Part shown: piece by piece, positions 40,077 to 48,205 of the stretch | Layout of the letters: each line of letters starts with the position of its first letter | Numbering within the stretch: the stretch's first letter is position 1 | Assembly (NCBI GenBank): GCA_018819515.1 | Contig: JAHJPX010000011.1 | Location: forward strand, 62,001-126,000 | Source of the DNA: Gammaproteobacteria bacterium | Lineage (GTDB): Bacteria; Pseudomonadota; Gammaproteobacteria; Burkholderiales; Rhodocyclaceae | Direction of reading: 5' to 3' | DNA length: 64,000 nt | Notes under the pieces: model-generated | The model's database searches: none | The model's input: only the letters and a program-made list of their open reading frames with translations | What the model was told of the DNA's origin: nothing | Translations under genes and position numbers: made by a program

Positions 40077-40562
40077 ATGAGTACAGAGGTTGAAAATCCG
40101 ATTCCTCTCCTCGATGAGGTCAAACTACAGGCGCAAGTCCTCATACCAATCCTGCGCACCTTGCGCACGGAAATAGGAAAGGATAAAGCCGATGAGTTGG
40201 TCGCCAAGTCCTTGAGTGATTGGGTGCGCTCCGTATATTTACGAATTGGCGAGAAACAGTCAGGCGCCCCCCGCGAGAAGTGGCAGGGGGTGTGGAACGA
40301 GTTGCGACCAAGAATCGGCGGCGTAGTCGAGCGGGAGTTGCTCCGAGACGACAATGACGCTCGCGACTACAACGTCAACCGATGTGGTTTTGCGGAGTTC
40401 TTCAAAACATTGGGCGAACCCGAGTTAGGCGCACTCTTGGTCTGTGATTTTGACTATTACGTCGCGGAGGTCGGAGCGCCTACCGTCGAACTCACGCGGA
40501 CGCAAACCATAATGAAAGGCGCGGCCTACTGTGACTTCCGGTACCGCTTTAAGCGCGGATAG
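40077..40562 (+). CDS. ATC-hydrolase (L-2-amino-thiazoline-4-carboxylate hydrolase) family protein
   Basis: 161 residues from the ATG at 40077, which has TTGGAG at a good distance. The C-terminal FAEFFKTLGEPELGALLVCDFDYYVAEV and MKGAAYCDFRYRFKRG match the ATC_hydrolase family, proteins of ~150-200 residues named after a cysteine-synthesis enzyme of Pseudomonas. Most members have no proven function, and the conserved Cys are in place (RCGF, VCDF, YCDF). Base composition is clearly less GC-rich than the neighbours and it stands alone between two phosphonate operons, which suggests later insertion. No link to phosphonates is known. Confidence 0.75.
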   Translation: MSTEVENPIPLLDEVKLQAQVLIPILRTLRTEIGKDKADELVAKSLSDWVRSVYLRIGEKQSGAPREKWQGVWNELRPRIGGVVERELLRDDNDARDYNVNRCGFAEFFKTLGEPELGALLVCDFDYYVAEVGAPTVELTRTQTIMKGAAYCDFRYRFKRG

Positions 40563-40674
40563 CATGTCACCCGAGATCTTGGCACGGACGAGTTCAATGA
40601 ACTGGCAACTCTCAGTTCAATTCAGACGTTGAAGCCGTAGAAAACACCTTCTTGGCGCGGCCTTCCGGGCGATG

Positions 40675-40700
40675 AATGGCGCGATGGCAATCGCGCCATT
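40675..40700 (+). terminator. Rho-independent terminator after the ATC-hydrolase gene
   Basis: A perfect 11-bp stem (AATGGCGCGAT with ATCGCGCCATT) and 4-base loop, followed by GTTGTTT on the plus strand. It lies 113 bp past the stop. The complementary strand has few T after the stem, so the plus orientation is favoured. Confidence 0.72.
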
Positions 40701-40728
40701 GTTGTTTCCGGGTTTGAACTCTGCTGGT

Positions 40729-40751
40729 GGCGTACCACCACGGCTGACTTT
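40729..40751 (+). repeat. 23-bp palindromic repeat core at the 3' end of the hexapeptide transferase gene
   Basis: GGCGTACCACCACGG CTGACTTT with stem GTGG/CCAC. It is intergenic, three bases from the stop codon of the convergent transferase gene. A second copy sits at the start of that same gene, so the gene is bracketed by two cores. Confidence 0.9.
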
Positions 40752-40754
40752 TCG

Positions 40755-41420
40755 CTATTGCTCGCTGTCGGGCAGTGCGGCGTACTTGGCGAGGAAGCGG
40801 CGCATGTCGCGCAGGTCGTCGAGGCGCGCGACCAGGGTGTCGTGGTCCCAGTCCCACCAGGCCACCTGCTCGACCGCCTTGGCGACAGCGGCCGGGAAGC
40901 GCGGCCGGATCGGGCGGGCCGGGCTGCCGGCGACGATCATGTAGGGCGGTACGTCGCGGGTGACGATGCTGCCGCTGCCGACCACGGCGCCATTGCCTAT
41001 CGTCACACCGGGCATGATCACGGCGCCATGGCCGATCCAGGTGTCGTGGCCGATGGTGACGCGCTGCAGGCGGCGCCAGTGGAAGAGTTCGGCATCGTCA
41101 TCGCCGGCGCCGTACATGCTGCCGCGGTAGAGGATGTGGTGCTGGCACGGCCGCTCGGTCGGATGGAAGCCGGGGTTGATGCGCACCATGGAGGCGATGT
41201 TGGCGAACTTGCCGATGTCGGCGGCCATGACGTCGCCGTGGTGGCCGATGTAGCTGTAGTCGCCGAAGACGCTATGCTCGATGCGAGTCGAAGCGCCGAC
41301 TTCGGTATAGGCGCCGAAGCGGCTGGCGCGGATGATGGCGTCGGGTGCGATGACCGGTTCCTTGCCCAGCCGCACGGGTGGCGGCAGGTTCATCGACTCG
41401 ATGTGAAAAAGGTCAGCCAT
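40755..41420 (-). CDS. Phosphonate-associated hexapeptide-repeat acetyltransferase
   Basis: 221 residues from the ATG at 41420. Left-handed beta-helix hexads run through it (IAPDAIIRASRFGAYTEVGASTRIEHSVFGDYSYIGHHGDV; VTIGHDTWIGHGAVIMPGVTIGNGAVVGSGSIVTRDVPPYMIVAGSPARPIRPRF). The fold is that of xenobiotic/CatB-type acetyltransferases, and this branch is regularly found in phn clusters. It follows phnO with an 8-bp overlap. The start codon and first codons (ATGGCTGAC) come from a palindromic repeat; an inner ATG at 41393 may have been the start before insertion. The acceptor is unknown. Confidence 0.87.
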   Translation of the reverse strand: MADLFHIESMNLPPPVRLGKEPVIAPDAIIRASRFGAYTEVGASTRIEHSVFGDYSYIGHHGDVMAADIGKFANIASMVRINPGFHPTERPCQHHILYRGSMYGAGDDDAELFHWRRLQRVTIGHDTWIGHGAVIMPGVTIGNGAVVGSGSIVTRDVPPYMIVAGSPARPIRPRFPAAVAKAVEQVAWWDWDHDTLVARLDDLRDMRRFLAKYAALPDSEQ

Positions 41421-41431
41421 GGCGGGACGCC
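41409..41431 (-). repeat. 23-bp palindromic repeat core at the phnO / transferase junction
   Basis: On the minus strand it reads GGCGTCCCGCCATGG CTGACCTT. It supplies the last codons and TGA stop of phnO and, in another frame, the ATG start of the next gene. Confidence 0.88.
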
Positions 41432-41868
41432 ACCTCGGTGCTGAAACTGACGCCGTGGCGGGTGAAGCCCATGCCCTCGTAGAAGCGGTGGGCATCGAGC
41501 CGGCGCAGGTTGCTCGACAGCGCCAGCTTGTAGGCGCCCTTTGCGGAGGCCAACTCGATGGCGGTGCGCATCATGGCACGCCCCAGGCCGCGACCGCGAT
41601 GTGACCGGCGAATCACGACCGCCTCGACAATGGCTTCGCTCTGCGCCGGAACGGTCAGTACGGGAAACACAATCATGGACAGCGTGCCGACGATTTCCCC
41701 TCCGGACTCGGCCAGATAGCACGTGTAATCCGGAAACCGTCGCATCTCCCGCCAGGCGGTGGCGATGTCCTCAACCGGTATCGGCTCGTTGCCGTCCAGT
41801 TCGGCAAGGATTTCGGTCAGCAGCGGCAGTTCGGCTTCGGTGACGGGTCGCAGTCGGACGTTGCTCAC
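41413..41868 (-). CDS. phnO: GNAT acetyltransferase, PhnO-like
   Basis: 151 residues from a GTG at 41868 that overlaps the phnE stop (GTGA). It has the GNAT acetyl-CoA loop RRSHRGRGLGRAMM and the ending KLALSSNLRRLDAHRFYEGMGFTRHGVSF, closely like the aminoalkylphosphonate N-acetyltransferase PhnO of enterobacteria (TELSTNVKRHDAHRFY). PhnO acetylates aminoalkylphosphonates so that C-P lyase can use them. The final residues (VASRHG) and the stop come from a dispersed repeat. Confidence 0.82.
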   Translation of the reverse strand: MSNVRLRPVTEAELPLLTEILAELDGNEPIPVEDIATAWREMRRFPDYTCYLAESGGEIVGTLSMIVFPVLTVPAQSEAIVEAVVIRRSHRGRGLGRAMMRTAIELASAKGAYKLALSSNLRRLDAHRFYEGMGFTRHGVSFSTEVASRHG

Positions 41869-42668
41869 ATCAAGGTCTTTCTGATCCGGGCGGAAATCAG
41901 GTCGATGACGGTGACGAAGGCGATGATGATCAGCATGACCGCGCAGGTTTGCGCATAGTCGAAGCTGCGGATCACATCGTAGAGGGTGACGCCGATGCCG
42001 CCGGCGCCGACCATGCCGACCACCGAGGCGGAACGCACGTTCGATTCGAAGCGGTAGAGCGTATAGGACACCCAGAGCGGCATCACCTGCGGGATGACGC
42101 CATAGACGATCTCCTCCAGCACGTTGGCGCCGGTGGCGCGGATGCCTTCGACCGGCTGCGGGTCGATGGCCTCGACGGCCTCGGAGAACAGCTTGGCCAG
42201 GATGCCGGTGGTGTGCACCCAGAGCGCCAGCACGCCGGCGAACGGCCCGAGGCCGACGGCGACGATGAACAGCATGGCGAAGACCATCTCGTTGATGGCG
42301 CGCGCGGCGTCCATCAGGCGCCGCACCGGCTGGTATATCCAGGCCGGGGCGATGTTGGAAGAGGACAACAGGCCGAGCGGAACGGCGCAAACCAGGGCCA
42401 GCAGCGTGCCCCAGACGGCGATATGCACGGTGACGACCATCTCGCTGACGTGGATACGCCAGTCCGTGAAGTTCGGCGGGAAGAACCCGGCCGCGAACTC
42501 CGCCATGTTGGCGGAATCGCCGATCAGGGCCATCGGCCGGATCTCGGCGCCCTGCCATGACCAGGCAAGCACGCCGAGGACCAGGCCCCAGATCAGCAGC
42601 GAGCCGAGACTGGAGCGGGAAAAGCCGCCGCTCGGATCGGCGGTCTTGGCAGGCGTTGCGCTTTGCAT
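41865..42668 (-). CDS. phnE: Phosphonate ABC transporter permease PhnE
   Basis: 267 residues from the ATG at 42668. About six membrane helices and the permease EAA loop (ATGANVLEEIVYGVIPQVMPLWVSYTLYRFESNVRSASVVGMVGAGGIG). It forms the inner-membrane channel for phosphonate import with PhnC and PhnD. It is separated from phnD by a terminator-like hairpin and translated coupled to phnO. Confidence 0.94.
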   Translation of the reverse strand: MQSATPAKTADPSGGFSRSSLGSLLIWGLVLGVLAWSWQGAEIRPMALIGDSANMAEFAAGFFPPNFTDWRIHVSEMVVTVHIAVWGTLLALVCAVPLGLLSSSNIAPAWIYQPVRRLMDAARAINEMVFAMLFIVAVGLGPFAGVLALWVHTTGILAKLFSEAVEAIDPQPVEGIRATGANVLEEIVYGVIPQVMPLWVSYTLYRFESNVRSASVVGMVGAGGIGVTLYDVIRSFDYAQTCAVMLIIIAFVTVIDLISARIRKTLM

Positions 42669-42672
42669 GATG

Positions 42673-42697
42673 AAAAAGGCCGGCCTTGCGGCCGGCC
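42673..42697 (-). terminator. Terminator-like hairpin between phnD and phnE
   Basis: On the minus strand GGCCGGCC GCAA GGCCGGCC is followed by TTTTT. It lies 16 bp past the phnD stop and only 5 bp before phnE. Partial termination or mRNA end protection would give more binding protein PhnD than permease, as is common in ABC operons. Confidence 0.78.
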
Positions 42698-42712
42698 GGA
42701 AGGAGGCAGGAA

Positions 42713-43693
42713 TTACTTGGCGGCGGCGAGCTGGTCGTTCAGGGCGGCGAGCTTCTTGGCGATTTCGGCCAGCTTGGCCTGCTTGGTCGAGGCGTCCATA
42801 TTTTCGTCGGCTTCGATCTTGGATTTCGCCTTGACCAGCTCCAACTGACGGAACGGCACCAGTTGCTTGTTGCTGGACTCGTTGAACACGCCGAAGGTCA
42901 GCTTGTTCATGTTGGCCAGTTCGCGCTTGGCTTCGGCAGAGTCGCCGCGGCCGTAGGACATGAAGAACTCCTTGACCTTGGCCTTGACGTCGGCCGGCAG
43001 ATCGGCGCGCCAGACGATGGGGTCGGCGGCGATCAGCGGCGACTTCCACAGGATGTGGATGTTCTTCGCCTTTTCGGGTTCGCGGCGCGAGAACTTTTCG
43101 AAGGTCTCGGTGTTGGTGATGGCGACGTCGACCTGCTTGGCGGCGGTGGCCATCAGGTTCGATTCGTGGTTGCCGACGCGCATCGACTTGTAGTGGGTCT
43201 TGGGGTCGATGCCGTTCTGCGCGTACAGGTAGTAGCCGGGCACCAGCGTGCCGGAGGTCGAGTTCGGATCGCCGGCGCCGTAGCTGATCTCCTTGCCATG
43301 CTTCAGCACGTCGTCCAGGGTCTTGTAGGCACTGTCCTTGTGGGTGACCAGCAGCGACCAGTAGCCGGGCGCACCGTCGGCGTAGGTGATCTGGGCGAAC
43401 ACCTCGCCGTTGGCGCGGTCGACCGCCTCCATGCCCGACTTGTTGCCGAACCACGCCAGATGCACCTTGCCGAAGCGCATGCCTTCGATGATGCCGGCGT
43501 AGTCGTTGGCGAAATAGCCCTTGACCTTGTAGCCGGTCTTCTTCTGCATGTCTTCAAGAACCGGCTGCCAGTCGGCCTTCAGGTTGGCGCTGGACTCGGT
43601 GGAAATGATGCCGAAGTTGATTTCGACCGGCTCGGCCGCGGCGGTGCCGCAGGCGAGCACGGCGAGGATGGGAACGAAGAGTTTGCGGAACAT
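42713..43693 (-). CDS. phnD: Phosphonate ABC transporter periplasmic binding protein PhnD
   Basis: 326 residues. The signal peptide is MFRKLFVPILAVLACGTAAA. Mature motifs are typical: INFGIISTESSANLKADWQPVLEDM, VHLAWFGNKSGMEAVDRANGEVFAQ, GDPNSTSGTLVPGYYLY and MRVGNHESNLMATAAKQVDVAITNTE. The C-terminus is extended by a Lys/Ala-rich helix. It binds phosphonates in the periplasm. It lies between phnC (31 bp) and phnE. Confidence 0.95.
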   Translation of the reverse strand: MFRKLFVPILAVLACGTAAAEPVEINFGIISTESSANLKADWQPVLEDMQKKTGYKVKGYFANDYAGIIEGMRFGKVHLAWFGNKSGMEAVDRANGEVFAQITYADGAPGYWSLLVTHKDSAYKTLDDVLKHGKEISYGAGDPNSTSGTLVPGYYLYAQNGIDPKTHYKSMRVGNHESNLMATAAKQVDVAITNTETFEKFSRREPEKAKNIHILWKSPLIAADPIVWRADLPADVKAKVKEFFMSYGRGDSAEAKRELANMNKLTFGVFNESSNKQLVPFRQLELVKAKSKIEADENMDASTKQAKLAEIAKKLAALNDQLAAAK

Positions 43694-43724
43694 AGTGGTA
43701 AGCCTCCTTGGTGGGATTGTTGGG

Positions 43725-44537
43725 TCAAGCGGCCAGCGGCAGCGCGACGAGTTCAGGGTTGCCGGAAAGCGTGCTCGCGCAGGCCGCTTCCGGATCGCAG
43801 CAATAGAGTTCCTGCAGGAAGGCCTGGGTCAGATCGGCCGCAGGGCCATCGAAGACGACGCGGCCATCGCGCATGGCGACGACGCGGGGGCAGTAGCGCA
43901 GGGCAATATCCACCTGATGCAGGGAGACCAGCACGGCGCAGCCATGTTCGCGGTTCACCCGTGTCAGGATTTCCATGACCTTGCGCGACGACTCCGGATC
44001 GAGCGACGCGATCGGCTCGTCGGCCAGGATCACCTTGGCGCCCTGCACCAGCGCCCGGGCGATCGCCGCACGCTGCTGCTGGCCACCGGAAAGGGTCGAG
44101 GCGCGCTGAAAGGCATAGCTTTCCATGCCGACTTCGGCCAGCGCCTGCATGCCGATCTCGCGCTCCTTGCGGGTAAACAGCTTCAGCAGTGAACGGTGAG
44201 TGGGAATGCGATATAGCTGGCCGGTCAGCACGTTGGTCAGCAGCGTCAAGCGACCCACCAGATTGAACTGTTGGAAGATGAAACCGATCCTGGATCGCAC
44301 CGTGCGCACGTTACGGGCGATATGGCCGTTGCACTGCACGGACTCCCCGCAAACCGCGACTTCACCGTTGTCGCCGGCAACAAAGCCGGAAAGATGTCGC
44401 AGCAGCGTTGATTTCCCCGATCCGGAAGCGCCGATCAGCGCCACCATCTCGCCCGGCGCTACCGTGATGGATACATTGTCCAGCGCCCGACGGTCGCCGA
44501 AGGTTTTGGTCAGAGCGGAGACGCTGATGGCTTGCAT
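43725..44537 (-). CDS. phnC: Phosphonate ABC transporter ATP-binding protein PhnC
   Basis: 270 residues from the ATG at 44537 with GGGGAGGAAG before it. It has Walker A (IGASGSGKSTLLRH), signature (LSGGQQQRAAIARAL), Walker B (VILADEPIASLD), and the PhnC pattern RIGFIFQQFNLVGRLTLLTNVLTGQL. It powers phosphonate uptake and is the first gene of phnCDE-phnO-transferase. The upstream 130 bp was searched for a Pho box; only an inverted repeat GCGAC/GTCGC (44606-44620) is visible. Confidence 0.95.
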   Translation of the reverse strand: MQAISVSALTKTFGDRRALDNVSITVAPGEMVALIGASGSGKSTLLRHLSGFVAGDNGEVAVCGESVQCNGHIARNVRTVRSRIGFIFQQFNLVGRLTLLTNVLTGQLYRIPTHRSLLKLFTRKEREIGMQALAEVGMESYAFQRASTLSGGQQQRAAIARALVQGAKVILADEPIASLDPESSRKVMEILTRVNREHGCAVLVSLHQVDIALRYCPRVVAMRDGRVVFDGPAADLTQAFLQELYCCDPEAACASTLSGNPELVALPLAA

Positions 44538-44670
44538 GGCTTCCTCCCCGGAACGTAATGACGACGAATGCTAGGGGGGCTTTGTTAAGACCGGATTGCG
44601 TTTTTGCGACCATTTGTCGCGTGGTGGTGGCAGCGCCGTTGATATCGGGAGATGCAGGCATAATTTGGTC

Positions 44671-45099
44671 ATGAAGATCCTTGACGAACTCAAATTGCGT
44701 GTGCGCGCCGCCAGCGGCCCCGGCGGCATGGCCGATTACTTCCACATCCTGTTGTTGGAGGGCGGTTTGAAGAAAGTGATCGAGATCGTGGACGCGCGTC
44801 CCGAGCTGCTGGCCGATCTGCTGCCCATCGTCGGCAACCCGGATGCCGCCATGAACGTCAGCCTGGGCGCGTCGGCGGTGTTCGAGCGCTACGCCGGCAA
44901 GGAGCCGCTGCGCGTGCTGGTGGTGAAGCTGGGCAAGCTCTCCGAGCACGCGGACGCTCGGGTGCGGGCGGACGCCTGCCACTATCTCGGACTTTCGGGT
45001 TCACCGCTGGCGCGGGCCTTCCTTGAAGCGCGGCTGAAGGACGACAGCGCCGACGTGCGCGAAATCGCCGAGGACGGGCTGGCCGAGCTGGGCGAGTAG
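44671..45099 (+). CDS. Small HEAT-repeat-like protein
   Basis: 142 residues, no signal peptide. It begins KILDELKLRVRAASGPGGMADYFHILLLEGGLKKVIEIVDARPE and ends with two helix-pair repeats (HADARVRADACHYLGLSGSPLARAFLEARLKDDSADVREIAEDGLAEL) that fit HEAT/PBS-lyase repeats. Such proteins bind other proteins; some are linked to thioredoxin-fold or nitrate/molybdoenzyme partners. It faces a molybdopterin oxidoreductase gene across a convergent spacer, but no functional link is shown. Confidence 0.7.
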   Translation: MKILDELKLRVRAASGPGGMADYFHILLLEGGLKKVIEIVDARPELLADLLPIVGNPDAAMNVSLGASAVFERYAGKEPLRVLVVKLGKLSEHADARVRADACHYLGLSGSPLARAFLEARLKDDSADVREIAEDGLAELGE

Positions 45100-45107
45100 C
45101 GGGAAAA

Positions 45108-45199
45108 AGTGTGGAGCTACGCTCCATCCCTCGCGTTGCTCGGGACCGCCACTTCGTGGCGTCCTGCGCCTTCGGACTGGTCAGCCGTGGCGCTACGCC
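45108..45199 (+). repeat. ~92-bp composite repeat in a convergent spacer, overlapping the oxidoreductase stop
   Basis: Third copy of the composite element. It starts nine bases after the HEAT-repeat gene stop. Its distal core (GTGGCGCTACGCCG) runs seven bases into the molybdopterin oxidoreductase gene and supplies its TAG stop. Confidence 0.88.
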
Positions 45200-47229
45200 G
45201 CGCGCAGCCAGACCCTGGTGTCGTGGAAGGGTGCGCCGCCGACCGGCGGGATGGCATCGGCGCTGGTCAGGGTGTTGATCCCCGTGCCTTCCTTGAAGTC
45301 GGCATTTCCCCACAGCCCTTCGACGATCACGACGCCGCGCTGAACGCCGTCGAACGCCCGCGCGGCGACCAACAGCGATCCCTGTTTGTTGCCGAGCCGA
45401 ACCAGTGCGCCATCGGCCAGTTTCAACTCGTCGAGATCGGCCGGATGCACCATGGCGGTTGGCGCGCCTTCCGCCTTGCGCGAGGAGGGCGTTTCGTTGA
45501 ACGAGGAGTTCAGAAAGCTGTGCGCCGGCGCAGTGACCAGGCGGAAGGGGTGCTCGTCGTCCGCGGCGTCGATCAAAGGCGCGTGATCGGGAAAGGCGGG
45601 CAGGGCATCGTTGCCCCACTCGGGCTTGAAGCGGAAGCGCCTGTCGGCATGGCCGAAGCCGTTGAGGAAATGCGCGGTGTCGAAGTCGGGCGCCAGGTCG
45701 AGCCAGCGCTGTTGCAGCAGCGCTTCCGCATTCGGGAAGCCGGATTCGGCCAGGGTGGCGTCGATCAGTTCCCAAGCCGTCATGTCGAAGCCGGGATGCC
45801 TCGCGCCGAGGCGCTTCGCTAGCGCGCGGATGACCTCGTGATTCGAGCGCGCCTCGTGCATCGGCGCGATCACCGCCTTTGCGACTTGAAGAAAGGGCGT
45901 GCCGTAGGAGGAATAGAGGTCGTCGTGTTCCAGGAAGGTCGTGGCCGGCAACACGATGTCGGCCATCAACGCCGTCTCGCTCATGCGCTGCTCGTGGACG
46001 CAGACGAACAGGTCGTCACGACTGAAACCCTCGCGGACGCGCTTCGAATCGGGGGCTACCACCATCGGATTGGTGTTCTGGATCAGCATTGCCGTCACCG
46101 GCGGGCCGTTGCCGATGTCGTGGCGATCGCCGGTCAGCACGGCGCCGATGCGGCTCATGTCTAGGGTGCGCACGCCGGATTTGGCGGCGTCGTCGCCGTT
46201 CAGCAGATGCTTCTTCAGGCGCCTGAAGCAGTCGCTGTCGTTCATCAATGCGCCGCCGCCTTCGACTTGCCAGGCGCCGGTGACGGCGGGCAGGCAGGAG
46301 ACGGCATGGACCGCGACCGCGCCGTTGCGCTGACGGGTGAAGCCGAAGCCAAGGCGGAGAAAACTCTTCTTCGTCGATCCGTAGAGCCGCGCGAACGAGA
46401 CGATTTCATCGACGCTCAGGCCGGTGATTTCCGCCGCCCATTCTGGCGTGCGCGAATCCAGATGCGCGGCGACATCCGGCCCGAAATCGGTAAGCCTGGC
46501 CAGGTACTCCCTGTCGGCCAGACCTTCCTTGAGCAGTACGTGCATGACGGCCGCCGCCAGCGCGCCGTCGGTGCCGGGGCGCAGCATCAGATGAATATCG
46601 GCCTTCTTCGCCGTGGCGTTGCGGTAGGGATCGACGACGACCAGCTTGGCGCCGCGTTCGCGCCTGGCCTGGGTGATGAAGGTCATTACCTGAACCTGCG
46701 TGGCGACGACGTTGGTGCCCCAGATCACGATCAGGTCCGACTTGGCCATTTCCCGCGTGTCGGTGCCCCATTTGGTGCCGACGCCCGCCAGCCAGCCGGC
46801 GCCGGCGGCGCTGGAGCAAATCGTCGCCAACTGGTTCGAGTAGCCCATGACTTGGCGCAGACGCTCGATCGAGTTGCGCATCACCAGTCCCATGGTGCCG
46901 GCGTACTGATAAGGCCAGACGGTTTCGGGGCCGAATCTATCGGCCGCTTGCTTGAATCGTTCTGCCACCTCGTCCAGTGCTTCGTCCCAGCCGATGGCGG
47001 CGAACTTGCCTTCGCCCTTGACACCGACGCGCTTCAGCGGCGTGGCAACCCGTTGCGGGTGGTAAAGGATTTCGGGGTAGCGGGCGACCTTGGCGCAGAT
47101 GATCCCCTGGGTGTGCGGATGTTCCTTGGCGCCGTGTAGGCGCTTCACCCGCCCGGCGTCGTCGAGTTCGACATCGAGGGCGCAGGCGCTGGGGCAGTCG
47201 AGGGGGCAAACCGAGTAATGGATGGTCAT
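45193..47229 (-). CDS. Single-gene molybdopterin oxidoreductase with N-terminal Fe-S cluster
   Basis: 678 residues, no Tat signal, so cytoplasmic. The N-terminal CPLDCPSAC...GIICAK gives the four Cys of a 4Fe-4S cluster. The molybdenum-binding region follows (LATICSSAAGAGWLAGVGTKWGTDTREM; GTNVVATQVQ; VVVDPYRNATAKKADIHLMLRPGTDGALAAAVMHVLL). The C-terminal domain has VHPADLDELKLADGALVRLGNKQG. It belongs to the wider formate dehydrogenase/nitrate reductase/polysulfide reductase superfamily, in a branch without linked electron-transfer subunits. The substrate cannot be named. The stop codon lies in a dispersed repeat. Divergent from the mutarotase gene. Confidence 0.82.
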   Translation of the reverse strand: MTIHYSVCPLDCPSACALDVELDDAGRVKRLHGAKEHPHTQGIICAKVARYPEILYHPQRVATPLKRVGVKGEGKFAAIGWDEALDEVAERFKQAADRFGPETVWPYQYAGTMGLVMRNSIERLRQVMGYSNQLATICSSAAGAGWLAGVGTKWGTDTREMAKSDLIVIWGTNVVATQVQVMTFITQARRERGAKLVVVDPYRNATAKKADIHLMLRPGTDGALAAAVMHVLLKEGLADREYLARLTDFGPDVAAHLDSRTPEWAAEITGLSVDEIVSFARLYGSTKKSFLRLGFGFTRQRNGAVAVHAVSCLPAVTGAWQVEGGGALMNDSDCFRRLKKHLLNGDDAAKSGVRTLDMSRIGAVLTGDRHDIGNGPPVTAMLIQNTNPMVVAPDSKRVREGFSRDDLFVCVHEQRMSETALMADIVLPATTFLEHDDLYSSYGTPFLQVAKAVIAPMHEARSNHEVIRALAKRLGARHPGFDMTAWELIDATLAESGFPNAEALLQQRWLDLAPDFDTAHFLNGFGHADRRFRFKPEWGNDALPAFPDHAPLIDAADDEHPFRLVTAPAHSFLNSSFNETPSSRKAEGAPTAMVHPADLDELKLADGALVRLGNKQGSLLVAARAFDGVQRGVVIVEGLWGNADFKEGTGINTLTSADAIPPVGGAPFHDTRVWLRAA

Positions 47230-47296
47230 GCGTGGCTCCGCTTACAATCGCCTCGATTCTAAGCAATCGCATGACAAATCCGACGAGGAGACAGCA

Positions 47297-48205
47297 GTGA
47301 TTGATACTCTGACGTTGTTGACCGGGCAATTCGGCATTGAAGGAAAGGTCAGTTTCGAAATGGTCGGCGAGCTTGCCGCCGTGCGCGTGACGACGCCATT
47401 CGCCACCGCCACCATCGCGCTGCAAGGCGCGCACGTCATGACCTGGCAGCCAGCCGGACAACAGCCGGTGATCTGGGTCTCGAAGTTCGCCAAGTACGCG
47501 CCGGGCAAGTCGATTCGCGGCGGGGTGCCGGTGTGCTGGCCGTGGTTCGGGCCGCATGCCAATAACCCGCAGTTGCCCGGCCACGGCTTCGCCCGCACGG
47601 TGCCTTGGGCGCTGATCGCCACGCAGGTGCTGCCCGACGGTCGCGTCCGCATCGAATTCGAACTGACGCAGACCGAGGCGACGCGAGCGCAATGGCCGCA
47701 TGCCTCGACGGTGCGCAATATCATCACCGTCGGCGAAGAGCTGGAAGTCGAGTTGGAGACTTCGAATTCGGGCAACGATTCATTTCAGCTCGGTCAGGCG
47801 TTGCACACCTACTTCGTGGTCGGCGATGTCCGCCAGGCGACGGTAGCCGGCCTGGAAGGTTGCGACTACCTCGACAAGGTCGGCGGCGGGCGCAAGCGCC
47901 AGCAAGGCCCGGTGACTTTCACGCAGGAAACCGACCGCGTCTATCTCGGCACGCACGGCTGCTGCGGCGTTCTCGATCCGGTCATGGATCGAACCATCCT
48001 CATCACCAGCACCGGCAGCCGCTCGACCATCGTCTGGAACCCGTGGATAGAAAAGGCCGAGAAGATGGGCGACTTCGGCGCCGATGGCCAGTGGGGCATG
48101 GTTTGCGTCGAGACGGCCAATGCCGACGAGGATGTCATCACGCTGGCCGCCGGCGAAACGCATCGACTGACCGCGCAATACCGCGTGCTATCCGCCCGCG
48201 GCTGA
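47297..48205 (+). CDS. D-hexose-6-phosphate mutarotase (YeaD family)
   Basis: 302 residues. The GTG at 47297 is chosen because GAGGAG lies eight bases before it. Aldose-1-epimerase fold with GGVPVCWPWFGPH (about 75-87), HGFAR, and the C-terminal WNPWIEKAEKMGDFGADGQWGMVCVETANA, which is the YeaD signature. It interconverts the anomers of glucose 6-phosphate. The stop overlaps the next start by one base. Confidence 0.92.
   Translation: MIDTLTLLTGQFGIEGKVSFEMVGELAAVRVTTPFATATIALQGAHVMTWQPAGQQPVIWVSKFAKYAPGKSIRGGVPVCWPWFGPHANNPQLPGHGFARTVPWALIATQVLPDGRVRIEFELTQTEATRAQWPHASTVRNIITVGEELEVELETSNSGNDSFQLGQALHTYFVVGDVRQATVAGLEGCDYLDKVGGGRKRQQGPVTFTQETDRVYLGTHGCCGVLDPVMDRTILITSTGSRSTIVWNPWIEKAEKMGDFGADGQWGMVCVETANADEDVITLAAGETHRLTAQYRVLSARG

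Noticed and set aside
44606..44620. Inverted repeat GCGAC-N5-GTCGC upstream of phnC as a Pho box
   Set aside because: It is an inverted rather than a direct repeat and lacks the TGTCA half-sites.
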